DNA of 64,000 bases from Streptomyces solicavernae. GTDB taxonomy: Bacteria > Actinomycetota > Actinomycetes > Streptomycetales > Streptomycetaceae. This document shows, piece by piece, positions 7,492-16,403 of this stretch (position 1 is the stretch's first letter; each line of letters begins with the position of its first letter). The stretch lies in the NCBI RefSeq assembly GCF_029968095.1, contig NZ_JASCIR010000002.1, positions 478,004 through 542,003 of the forward strand, read 5' to 3'. The notes beneath the pieces were generated by a model. It searched no databases and was not told the DNA's origin. It saw only the letters and a program-made list of their open reading frames with translations. A program made the position numbers and the translations under genes.

Positions 7492-9300
7492 TCAGACGTA
7501 GTCCTGGTACTTCTCCAGGAACCGGACCGGCTTGGACAGCGCGTCGCGGCGGAACGGGTCGCCCAGCTCGCGGGTGCACATGATCTCGATGACCGTCGTC
7601 CGGCCCTCGTTCATCTGGGCGTCGACGGCCTGGCGCAGCGCCGGGCCGACGTCGTCCAGCTTCTCCACGACGATGCCGTCGGCGCCCATGGCCTGGGCGA
7701 TCCCGGCGAAGCTCTCGCTCTCCAACTCGCCCGCCACGAAGCGGCGGTTGTAGAAGTCGACCTGGTTCTTCTTCTCCGCGCCCCACTGCCGGTTGTGGAA
7801 GACCACGGCGGTGACGGGGATGTCGTGGCGTACGGCGGTCATGATCTCGCCCATGCTCATGCCCCAGGCTCCGTCACCGGCGTACGCGATGGCCGGGCGG
7901 TCCATGGCCGCGGCCTTGGCGCCGATGATGGTCGGCAGCGCGTAGCCGCAGTTGCCGAAGCTCATCGGGGCGAAGAAGGAACGGGGCTCCTCGAAGCGCA
8001 GGTAGCTGTTGGCCACGGAGTTGATGTTGCCGATGTCGGTGGAGACCATGACGCGCGGCGGCATGGCCTTCTCCAGCTCGCGCAGCACCTCGCGGGGGTG
8101 CAGCCAGTCGCCCTCCTCCCGCTCCTGCTCCGCGATCATGTCGAGGCTGAACGGGTCGGTCTCGTGGGTCCAGTCACTGAGCTCCTGCTCCCACGCGTCC
8201 TTCTCCGCCTGGGTCTTCGCGGCACGCTCCGCGCGGGTGGCGTCGCAGGCGAGGGACTTCTCGGCCAGCCGCTCGGTCAGGGCCGAGGCCGTGGCCTTGG
8301 CGTCGCCGCAGATGCCGACGGTGATCTTCTTGACCAGGCCGAGCATCTTGTGGTCGGCGTCTATCTGGATGATCTTCGCGTTCTTGGGCCAGTAGTCCAT
8401 GCCGTGCTGCGGCAGCGTGCCGAACGGGCCGAGGCGCGAGCCCAGGGCGATGACCACGTCCGCCTGGGAGATCAGCTTCATCGCGGCCTTGGAGCCCTGG
8501 TAGCCGAGCGGGCCGCACCACTGCGGGTGGCTGGCCGGGAACGAGTCGTTGTGCAGGTAGCTGTTGACCACGGGGGCGCCGAGGCGTTCGGCGAGCGCCT
8601 TGCACTCCTCCACGGCGTCGGCCATGACCACGCCGCCGCCGGAGATGATCACCGGGAACTCGGCGGTGGCGAGCAGTTCGGCGGCGTCGTTCAGGCTCTG
8701 CTCGCCGCCGGGGCCGCGGTCGAGGCGGTTTGGCTGCGGGATCTCGGCCTCGATCTCGCCGTAGAAGTGGTCGCGCGGGATGTTGAGCTGGGTGGGGCCG
8801 ATCTCGGACATGGCCCGGTCGAAGGCGCGGCCGGTGTACTCGGCCATCCGCTTCGGGTTGTTGACGTGCGCCTGGTACTTGGTGAACTCCTGGAACATCG
8901 GCAGCTGGTTGGCCTCCTGGAAGCCGCCGAGGCCGGTACCCATGGTGCCCGCCTCCGGGGTCACCATGACGACCGGGCTGTGCGCCCAGTACGCGGCGGC
9001 GATCGCGGTGACGCAGTTGCTGATGCCGGGGCCGTTCTGGCCGATCACGACGCCGTGCCGGCCGCTCACCCGTGCGTAGCCGTCGGCCATGTGGCCGGCG
9101 CCCTGCTCGTGGACCACCGGGATCAGGCGGATGCCGGCCGGGGCGAAGATGTCCATGGCGTCCATGAACGCCGAGCCCATGATGCCGAACATGTCGGTGA
9201 CCCCATTGGCCACCAGCGTCTCGACGAAGGCCTCCGAGGGGGTCATCTTCTGGACGCCGGTGACGACGGCACGGCTGGCGTCCGTCTGCTTCTCACTCAT
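7492..9300 (-). CDS. xsc: Sulfoacetaldehyde acetyltransferase
   Basis: 602 residues. This thiamine-diphosphate enzyme splits sulfoacetaldehyde with phosphate into sulfite and acetyl phosphate, the central step of taurine dissimilation. The N-terminal region (M-T-P-S-E-A-F-V-E-T-L, F-G-I-M-G-S-A-F-M-D-A-M-D, V-V-H-E-Q-G-A-G-H-M-A-D-G) matches known Xsc proteins, including the catalytic Glu of the ThDP fold. The C-terminal ThDP site is G-D-G-A-W-G-M-S...F-H-N-R-Q-W-G. AAGGAG lies seven bases before the ATG. It is divergent from an IclR gene and followed by pta. About 17 residues precede the usual family start. Confidence 0.96.
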   Translation of the reverse strand: MSEKQTDASRAVVTGVQKMTPSEAFVETLVANGVTDMFGIMGSAFMDAMDIFAPAGIRLIPVVHEQGAGHMADGYARVSGRHGVVIGQNGPGISNCVTAIAAAYWAHSPVVMVTPEAGTMGTGLGGFQEANQLPMFQEFTKYQAHVNNPKRMAEYTGRAFDRAMSEIGPTQLNIPRDHFYGEIEAEIPQPNRLDRGPGGEQSLNDAAELLATAEFPVIISGGGVVMADAVEECKALAERLGAPVVNSYLHNDSFPASHPQWCGPLGYQGSKAAMKLISQADVVIALGSRLGPFGTLPQHGMDYWPKNAKIIQIDADHKMLGLVKKITVGICGDAKATASALTERLAEKSLACDATRAERAAKTQAEKDAWEQELSDWTHETDPFSLDMIAEQEREEGDWLHPREVLRELEKAMPPRVMVSTDIGNINSVANSYLRFEEPRSFFAPMSFGNCGYALPTIIGAKAAAMDRPAIAYAGDGAWGMSMGEIMTAVRHDIPVTAVVFHNRQWGAEKKNQVDFYNRRFVAGELESESFAGIAQAMGADGIVVEKLDDVGPALRQAVDAQMNEGRTTVIEIMCTRELGDPFRRDALSKPVRFLEKYQDYV

Positions 9301-9351
9301 GGTTCCACTCCTTCGACAGGCTCATCGGATGAAGAAATCGGTACGTGGCGT

Positions 9352-9365
9352 TCCTGAAATCAGGA
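9352..9365. promoter_or_regulatory. 14-bp palindrome in the xsc/iclR divergent promoter region
   Basis: TCCTGA-AA-TCAGGA is a perfect inverted repeat lying 51 bp upstream of the xsc start and about 100 bp upstream of the IclR gene. IclR proteins commonly bind short palindromes in their own divergent promoters, so this is the best operator candidate here. A looser GAATTCCGGAAC lies near 9438. Confidence 0.5.
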
Positions 9366-9458
9366 TCTGGCTGGACTGTAGGGTGCTTCACCGGGAGCGT
9401 CAACGAGTCATTCGAGAAAATGAGATCTGTTACGCTGAATTCCGGAACTTGAACCGTT

Positions 9459-10280
9459 GTGATCCCTACACGTGGGGGAGTCGTGGACCTGACTCGCGAG
9501 CCCGATCCGACCGCGCTGAACGGCGATACGCCGACGATGCGTCTGTTCTCGCTGCTCGAACTGATCGCGGCCAAGGACCAGTTGGTCTCGCTGCAGGGCC
9601 TGGTCGAGGAGACCGGCATGCCCAAGCCGACGCTGCACCGCATGCTCCAGCAGCTGGAGGCGGCCGGGCTCCTCATCCGGCAGGCGGACGGCCGCCACTA
9701 CGGCACCGGGACGCGGCTGCGCCGCCTCGCCGAAAACCTGCTCCTGAACGCCACCCACCACGGCGCCCGCCATGCCGTACTGCGCAACCTGGTCGAGGAG
9801 TTGGGGGAGAGCTGCAACATCACCACGCTCTCCGGCAACGAGGTGGTCTACCTCGACCGCGTCGAGACCCCGGAGCCGCTGCGCTTCTATCTGCGGCCGG
9901 GCTCGCGCGTGCCCGTCCACTGCTCCGCCAGCGGCAAGATGATCCTGTCCCAGATGAGCCCGGCCCAGCGCCGCAAGCTCCTGGCCCACGCCCCGCTCAA
10001 GCAGTACACGCCCACGACGGTGACCGAACTCGACGCGCTGGAGGAGGAGTTCAAGCGCGTCCGGCGCAACGGCTACGCCCTCGACGACGAGGAGTTCCTG
10101 CCCGGCCTGGTCTGCGTGGCCGTGCTCGTGCCCGGACGCGCCAACCTGTGCGTCGCCGTCCAGGCGCCCGTCATGCGCCTCACTCCCGACAAGGCGCTGC
10201 AACTGCTCCCCGCCCTGCAGCGGGCCGCCGAGGCGATCGCCCGCGTCGAGGCCGAGGGCACCCCCGCCGCCGACCGGTGA
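9459..10280 (+). CDS. IclR-family transcriptional regulator of the xsc region
   Basis: Up to 273 residues. The wHTH is at about residues 25-85 (L-Q-G-L-V-E-E-T-G-M-P-K-P-T-L-H-R-M-L-Q-Q-L) and the IclR effector domain follows (H-C-S-A-S-G-K-M-I-L-S; G-Y-A-L-D-D-E-E-F-L-P-G-L-V-C-V-A-V). Two in-frame GTG starts are possible. 9483 has GGGGGAG just upstream, although with tight spacing, and gives V-D-L-T-R-E-P; 9459 has no clear ribosome site. Its divergent position opposite xsc implies control of sulfoacetaldehyde or taurine use. Confidence 0.88.
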   Translation: MIPTRGGVVDLTREPDPTALNGDTPTMRLFSLLELIAAKDQLVSLQGLVEETGMPKPTLHRMLQQLEAAGLLIRQADGRHYGTGTRLRRLAENLLLNATHHGARHAVLRNLVEELGESCNITTLSGNEVVYLDRVETPEPLRFYLRPGSRVPVHCSASGKMILSQMSPAQRRKLLAHAPLKQYTPTTVTELDALEEEFKRVRRNGYALDDEEFLPGLVCVAVLVPGRANLCVAVQAPVMRLTPDKALQLLPALQRAAEAIARVEAEGTPAADR

Positions 10281-10283
10281 CCA

Positions 10284-10479
10284 CAGCCGTGACCACACCT
10301 GTGGCCACACCTGTGGCGACCCCGCGACGACAGCCGTGACCACACCTGTGGCCACACCTGTGGCGACCCCGCGACGACAGCCGTGACCACACCTGTGGCC
10401 ACACCTATGGCGACCCCGTAACCACACCTGTGGCCACCCCCCGACCACACCTGTGGCCACCCCCCGACCACACCTGTGG
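10284..10479. repeat. Array of nine CCACA-CC-TGTGG palindromic motifs in tandem repeats
   Basis: A 47-bp unit (starting CAGCCGTGACCACACC) repeats at 10284, 10331 and 10378, then gives way to 23-bp units. Each unit carries the interrupted palindrome CCACACCTGTGG, at 10293, 10305, 10340, 10352, 10387, 10399 (variant CTATGG), 10422, 10445 and 10468. The spacings are 12, 35, 12, 35, 12, 23, 23 and 23. The array fills the gap between the IclR stop and the cobS-like gene. Confidence 0.85.
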
Positions 10480-10514
10480 CCACCCGTGACCACACCCGAC
10501 CCGAAGGGCCGCAC

Positions 10515-11522
10515 ATGGCACACCCGGTGACCCACCCGACCACCCCCGACCGGCCGGACCTGCGGCTCGCCGTCAAGGACGTCTTCGGCATCGACTCGCC
10601 GCTCGTCGTCCCCGCCTTCAGCGAGCGCACCGAGTACGTCCCCGAGACCGACGACGCCTACCGCTTCAACCCCGACGTGACCCTGGCCCTGCTCGCCGGG
10701 TTCCTGCGCGACCGGCGGGTGCTGGTGCAGGGCCTGCACGGCACCGGCAAGTCCACCCACGTCGAGCAGGTCGCCGCCCGGCTCAACTGGCCCTGCGTAC
10801 GCGTCAACCTGGACGGTCACCTCGGCCGCCCCGACCTGATCGGCAAGGACGCGGTGGTGCTGCGGGAGGGCCGTCAGGTGACCGAGTTCCAGGAGGGCAT
10901 CCTGCCCTGGGCGCTGCAACGGCCCGTGGCGCTGATCCTGGACGAGTACGACGCGGGCCGCCCCGACGTCATGTTCGTCCTCCAGCGCGTCCTGGAGCGC
11001 GACGGCAAGCTGACGCTCATGGACCAGAACAAGGTCATCAGCCCCCACCCGTACTTCCGGCTCTTCGCCACCGCCAACACGGTCGGGCTCGGCAACCTCA
11101 ACGGCCTCTACCACGGGGCGCAGCGCCTCAACCACGCGCAGATCGACCGCTGGAACATCGTCACCTCGCTCGACTACCTGCCGGCCGAGGAGGAGGCGGC
11201 TATAGTGCGGGCGCGCGTCCCGTCGCTTGCCGACGAGCGGGGCGCGGAGCTGATCGCCTCGATGGTCGCGGTCGCCGCCCTGACCCGCACGGGCTTCCAG
11301 GCCGGTGACGTGTCGACGCTGATGTCGCCCCGTACGGTCATCACCTGGGCGGAGAACCTGGAGATCTTCGGCGACCTCGCGCTCGCGTTCCGGGTGTCGT
11401 TCCTCAACCGGTGCGACGAGGCCGAACGCGCCGTGGTCGCCGAGTACTTCCAGCGCTGCTTCGACCGCGAGCTCGACGTGTCGTACGCGCTCACCGCCGA
11501 GCCGGCCCAGAGCGCGCCGTGA
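10515..11522 (+). CDS. cobS: CobS-like AAA+ ATPase (cobaltochelatase small subunit family)
   Basis: 335 residues from the ATG at 10515 (AAGGG six bases before). The opening V-F-G-I-D-S-P-L-V-V-P-A-F-S-E is typical of CobS. Walker A is G73-L-H-G-T-G-K-S80 and Walker B is A-L-I-L-D-E-Y-D-A-G-R-P-D near 131-143, with sensor-type N-T-V-G-L-G-N. In aerobic B12 synthesis CobS and CobT form the ATPase that drives cobalt insertion by CobN. No cobN or other cobalamin gene is in the window, and the neighbours are taurine genes, so this MoxR-class pair may serve another client protein. It is coupled to the VWA gene by a GTGA overlap. Confidence 0.85.
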   Translation: MAHPVTHPTTPDRPDLRLAVKDVFGIDSPLVVPAFSERTEYVPETDDAYRFNPDVTLALLAGFLRDRRVLVQGLHGTGKSTHVEQVAARLNWPCVRVNLDGHLGRPDLIGKDAVVLREGRQVTEFQEGILPWALQRPVALILDEYDAGRPDVMFVLQRVLERDGKLTLMDQNKVISPHPYFRLFATANTVGLGNLNGLYHGAQRLNHAQIDRWNIVTSLDYLPAEEEAAIVRARVPSLADERGAELIASMVAVAALTRTGFQAGDVSTLMSPRTVITWAENLEIFGDLALAFRVSFLNRCDEAERAVVAEYFQRCFDRELDVSYALTAEPAQSAP

Positions 11523-13294
11523 CCGACGCCCACGCCGGACCCCATGTCGACACCCATGTCGACACCCATGCCGACGCCCGCCGCAGGCAACGCGTCGAAG
11601 AGCTCTGCGCCGCAGCCGTACGGGCCCTCAGTGCCGACCCCGACCTACGGTTCCGCGGGCGCCGACTGCACCGCGGACGGCGCCCGCTGCCGCCGCACGC
11701 CCCGCACCTGCACCCCGCCCCCGAGGACGACTTCGGCTCGTTCCGGGGCGCGGCCGACGGCATGGCCCTGCGGCTGACCCGGTCGGACGCCGGGCTGCAC
11801 CGCCGGGAGCGCCCCGCCGAACCGGTGGCACGGCTGGTCTTCGAGATGCTGGAGCAGTTCCGCGTCGAGTCCCTGGCCCCGGCGGCGCTGCCCGGCATCG
11901 CCCGCAACCTGCGCCACCGCCACGAGCAGTGGTCGCTCGCCTTCCACCGCTCGGGCCTCACCGAGACGGCACGCGGACTGCTGCTCTACACGGTCGCGCA
12001 GATCTGCCGGTCCCGGATCACCGCGCAACCCGTCCTCGCCGAGACCGAGGACCTGATCGAGGCCACGCGCGCCGCCCTCGGCGCCGAGATCGGGCACGAC
12101 CTCGCCGGGCTGCGCCGCCACCGGGACGACCAGGCCGCGTTCGCCGGCCACGCCCTGTCCCTCGCCCGGACCGTGGCCGCGCTGCTCACGTCCGCCGAAG
12201 GAGAGGGCGGCACCGGCGCCGGAGACGAGGACGCGCGCACGGACGACGACCCCGACGACCGGGCCGACGACCGGTCCCGCTTCACCCTCCTGACGGACTT
12301 CGGCGACGACGAGCAGCCCGGCACCGCATCGCTCGGCCGAAGCCGCGTACTGGAGGACGCCACCGACGGCTACCGCGTCTTCACCACCGCCCACGACCGG
12401 CAGCACCCCGCAGGCCGGCTGGTCCGGCCCGAGCTGCTCAGGGAGTACCGGGAACGGCTCGACCGGCGCATCGCCGCGCAGAGCGTGAACACCGGCCGAC
12501 TGGCCCGCGAGCTGACGGCGCTGCTCGCCGACCCCGTACGCGACGGCTGGGACGGCGGGCAGGAGGAGGGCCAGGTCGACGGTCGGCTGCTCGCCCGGCT
12601 GATCAGCTCCCCGAGCGAGCGCCGCCTCTTCAGGACCGAACGCATCGCACCCGTTCCCGACGCCCTCGTGACGTTCCTCATCGACTGCTCGGGCTCCATG
12701 AAGGAGCACGCCGAGCCGGTGGCCGTACTGGTCGACGTCTTCGCCCGCGCGCTCGAACAGGCGGGCGCGAGCTGCGAGATCCTCGGCTACACCACCGGCG
12801 CCTGGAACGGCGGCCGGGCCCGCCGCGCCTGGCTGCGCGCCGGGCGCCCCGCACACCCCGGCCGCCTCAACGAGCAGTGCCACCTCGTGTTCAAGGACGC
12901 GGAGACACCGTGGCGCAGGGCCCGCCGGGACATCGCCGCGCTCCTCAAGGCCGACCTCTACCGCGAGGGCCTGGACGGCGAGGCGGTGGCCTGGGCCGCG
13001 CGGCGCGCGCAGGCCCGGCCCGAGCGGCGGCGGCTGCTCTTCGTCCTGTCCGACGGCAGCCCCATGGACACCGCCACCCACCTGGCCAACGACCGCCACT
13101 ACCTGGACCACCACCTCAAGGACGTGGTCGCGGGCCTTGAGCGGTCCGGCGAGGTCGAGGTCCACGGCCTCGGCGTGGGGCTCGACCTGAGCCCCTACTA
13201 CAGCCGCTGCCACGCCCTCGACCCGTCCCGGACCACCGCCAGGGAGATGATCCGGGAGACGGTCACACTGCTCGCGGGCCACCCGAGCCGCTAG
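11519..13294 (+). CDS. cobT: CobT-like VWA-domain protein
   Basis: 591 residues from a GTG that overlaps the cobS-like stop. The N-terminal half is the helical CobT region (F-G-S-F-R-G-A-A-D-G-M-A-L-R; F-E-M-L-E-Q-F-R-V-E-S). A short acidic stretch lies in the middle (D-E-D-A-R-T-D-D-D-P-D-D). The C-terminal VWA domain has the MIDAS D389-C-S-G-S-M followed by the CobT-like G-Y-T-T-G-A-W-N-G-G. It should assemble with the CobS-like hexamer as a client-remodelling complex. The pair could be a true cobaltochelatase with a distant cobN, or a cofactor or metal-loading chaperone for the surrounding pathway. Confidence 0.83.
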   Translation: MTDAHAGPHVDTHVDTHADARRRQRVEELCAAAVRALSADPDLRFRGRRLHRGRRPLPPHAPHLHPAPEDDFGSFRGAADGMALRLTRSDAGLHRRERPAEPVARLVFEMLEQFRVESLAPAALPGIARNLRHRHEQWSLAFHRSGLTETARGLLLYTVAQICRSRITAQPVLAETEDLIEATRAALGAEIGHDLAGLRRHRDDQAAFAGHALSLARTVAALLTSAEGEGGTGAGDEDARTDDDPDDRADDRSRFTLLTDFGDDEQPGTASLGRSRVLEDATDGYRVFTTAHDRQHPAGRLVRPELLREYRERLDRRIAAQSVNTGRLARELTALLADPVRDGWDGGQEEGQVDGRLLARLISSPSERRLFRTERIAPVPDALVTFLIDCSGSMKEHAEPVAVLVDVFARALEQAGASCEILGYTTGAWNGGRARRAWLRAGRPAHPGRLNEQCHLVFKDAETPWRRARRDIAALLKADLYREGLDGEAVAWAARRAQARPERRRLLFVLSDGSPMDTATHLANDRHYLDHHLKDVVAGLERSGEVEVHGLGVGLDLSPYYSRCHALDPSRTTAREMIRETVTLLAGHPSR

Positions 13295-13307
13295 AGAAAG
13301 CCCCCTT

Positions 13308-14768
13308 CTACGCGACCATCGCCCCGTCGACCAGCTCCCCCAGGATGCGGATGCCCGGGTCGATCACGGAGAGCGGGGGCGCCGCGAAGCCGATGCGGAA
13401 GTGGTTCAGGGGCGGGTTCTCCGACAGGAAGTAGATGTCGCCGCGCTCGATGAGCACCCCGCGCTTCTGCGCCAATTCCACGAGGCGGCGGCAGTCCAGC
13501 TCCGGCGGCCCCGACATCCACAGGCTCACCCCGCCCGGGGGAGGCGTCGTGCGCCACGGCAGGTGGGCGTTGACCGCCCGGCTCGCCGCCTCCCACTTGT
13601 GCATCAGCTGGCCCCGGTACCTGCGCACCGCCCGGTGGTACTCCCCGGACTCGATGAGCAGGGCCAGGGCGCGCTGGATGTGCCCGGACGGGTGCCGCAC
13701 GGAGTAACGGCGCAGGTCGCGCAGCTCCCGGACGAGCTCCCGCGAGCCCACGAGGTACCCGATCCGCAGCCCCGGCGCGAGGAACTTCGAGAACGTGCCC
13801 AGATAGACGACCTGTTCGGTCTCGTCCAAGCCCTTCAGCGCGGGCGTCGGGCTGCCCTGATAGCGGAACTCGCTGTCGTAGTCGTCCTCCACGATCACCG
13901 TCCCGCTCTCCCGGACGAGGGACAGCAGCTCCCGTCGGCGGCCGATGCTCAACGTCGCGTTCGTCGGATGCTGGTGACTGGGCGTCACATGCAGCAGGTC
14001 CACGCCCGCCAGGCTCTTCGCCGGCATCAGCCCCGCCTCGTTCGCCCTGATCGGCAGCAGCGAGGCCCCCGCCCGTACGAAGATGTGCCGGGCGTCCAGA
14101 TAGCCGGGATCCTCGACCGCCACCACGGAGCCCCGGCCGAGCAGCGCCCGGCTCAGCAGGTCGAGCCCCTGCTGCGAGCCGACGGTGATCAGCACCTCCT
14201 CCGGCGACGCCTCCACCCCGCGGGCCGGCAGCAGGTGGTGGCAGACCATCTCGACCAGGAGCGGATCGTCGGCCGCGATGCCGTCCTGCAGGCTGTACTG
14301 GACGTGCGGCTGGTACAGCGCCTTGTTGAGCGCCCGCGACCAGTCCCGCGCCGGGAACGCCCGCAGATCGACCTGACCTGCGAGGAACGGGTACGGATAG
14401 CGGGCCCAGTCCGGCCGCTTCTCGATGTGCGGCAAGGTGTCCTCGGGGTGCCCGCGCAGCCGCGCCGCCCAGTCGAAGCGCTGGGTCGCGGGCCGCTTTT
14501 CGGCGGTGCAGTACGCGCGGATCTCACGGTTGACGAAGATCCCCTGGCGGACCCGGCTCTCGACGAAACCCTCGGCCACCAGCTCCTGGTAGGCGGCGTT
14601 GACGGTGTTCCGGGACAGGCCCAACTCGCGCGCCAGCTCCCGGGACGAGGGGAGCCTGCGGCTGGCGTCGATCGTCCCGACCGCGATGCCGTGCTCGATG
14701 GCCTTGCGGATCTGGCGGTACAGCGGCTCGCTCGACTCCCGGTCGACCTCGATCAACGTGCGTGGCAT
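13308..14768 (-). CDS. MocR/TauR-like regulator (GntR wHTH fused to aminotransferase fold)
   Basis: 486 residues. A GntR winged helix covers about residues 10-75 (L-P-S-S-R-E-L-A-R-E-L-G-L-S-R-N-T-V-N-A-A-Y). A fold-type I PLP domain follows, with V-T-P-S-H-Q-H-P-T, V-E-D-D-Y-D-S-E-F-R and the PLP-lysine region G-T-F-S-K-F-L-A-P-G-L-R-I-G-Y. MocR proteins sense PLP-amino compounds, and TauR of Rhodobacter is a member that activates taurine genes. This gene is divergent from ald and tpa, the PLP-related steps of taurine use, so regulation of these genes by taurine-PLP is likely. Its stop lies 13 bp from the convergent CobT-like gene. Confidence 0.88.
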   Translation of the reverse strand: MPRTLIEVDRESSEPLYRQIRKAIEHGIAVGTIDASRRLPSSRELARELGLSRNTVNAAYQELVAEGFVESRVRQGIFVNREIRAYCTAEKRPATQRFDWAARLRGHPEDTLPHIEKRPDWARYPYPFLAGQVDLRAFPARDWSRALNKALYQPHVQYSLQDGIAADDPLLVEMVCHHLLPARGVEASPEEVLITVGSQQGLDLLSRALLGRGSVVAVEDPGYLDARHIFVRAGASLLPIRANEAGLMPAKSLAGVDLLHVTPSHQHPTNATLSIGRRRELLSLVRESGTVIVEDDYDSEFRYQGSPTPALKGLDETEQVVYLGTFSKFLAPGLRIGYLVGSRELVRELRDLRRYSVRHPSGHIQRALALLIESGEYHRAVRRYRGQLMHKWEAASRAVNAHLPWRTTPPPGGVSLWMSGPPELDCRRLVELAQKRGVLIERGDIYFLSENPPLNHFRIGFAAPPLSVIDPGIRILGELVDGAMVA

Positions 14769-15077
14769 GGGATGCCTCCTGAGCTCTCGCGGCCTGGGCC
14801 GGACGGGACGTGGGCGCGACCGGGTCCGCCCCTGGGCGCACCACCGGTGACCTCACCGGCCGTACGGGACGGGTGACCCAGCGGTCGCGCAACCGGCCGT
14901 AAAACCGGTCGTATACGGGACGTAATCGGTCGCCTACGCGGCGATCTCCTCCTGGACCCATCAAAGGGCCCGGTTCTGGTGCTTCTCGCCGGACCAGTTG
15001 GCTCTGCAATCTAGCGCCATCGGCGGCTCCAGACGAGAGCCCGACGCCAACCCCCTCATCCCAGATGGGAGTTCTTC
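14769..15077. promoter_or_regulatory. mocR/ald divergent promoter region with CCGGYCGTA direct repeats
   Basis: 309 bp without a gene. CCGGCCGTA occurs at 14856 and 14893, CCGGTCGTA at 14905, and the related TCGGTCGCC at 14926. The 14893/14905 pair is 12 bp apart, in direct orientation and preceded by AA. MocR regulators typically bind direct repeats, so these are candidate sites. Confidence 0.5.
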
Positions 15078-16193
<1,116 letters not shown>

Positions 16194-16239
16194 GCGTACC
16201 GCGACTCCCAGTCGTACCGCGGCCTCTCCGGAGGACCTC

Positions 16240-16323
16240 ACCGGAAGACCTCAAGACCTCACCGGAAGACCTCAAGACCTCACCGGAAGACCTCAAGACC
16301 TCACCGGAAGACCTCAAGACCTC
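16240..16323. repeat. 21-bp perfect tandem repeat, four copies, between ald and tpa
   Basis: The unit ACCGGAAGACCTCAAGACCTC is slightly longer than can be quoted as one word of 20; it occurs at 16240, 16261, 16282 and 16303 without change. Flanking half-units (CCGGAGGACCTC) extend on both sides from about 16227 to 16341. No spacers exist, so it is not a CRISPR array. Perfect copies indicate recent slippage expansion. Confidence 0.92.
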
Positions 16324-16403
16324 ACCGGAGGACCTCTCCGGAGGCCCGCACCACCGCATCCAACACCGCCCGGCCGTCCGCCGGGCCAGGAGGGGAGACC
16401 CAC

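Noticed and set aside
16240..16323. Possible CRISPR array
   Set aside because: The 21-bp units are directly contiguous, with no unique spacers and no cas genes in the window.
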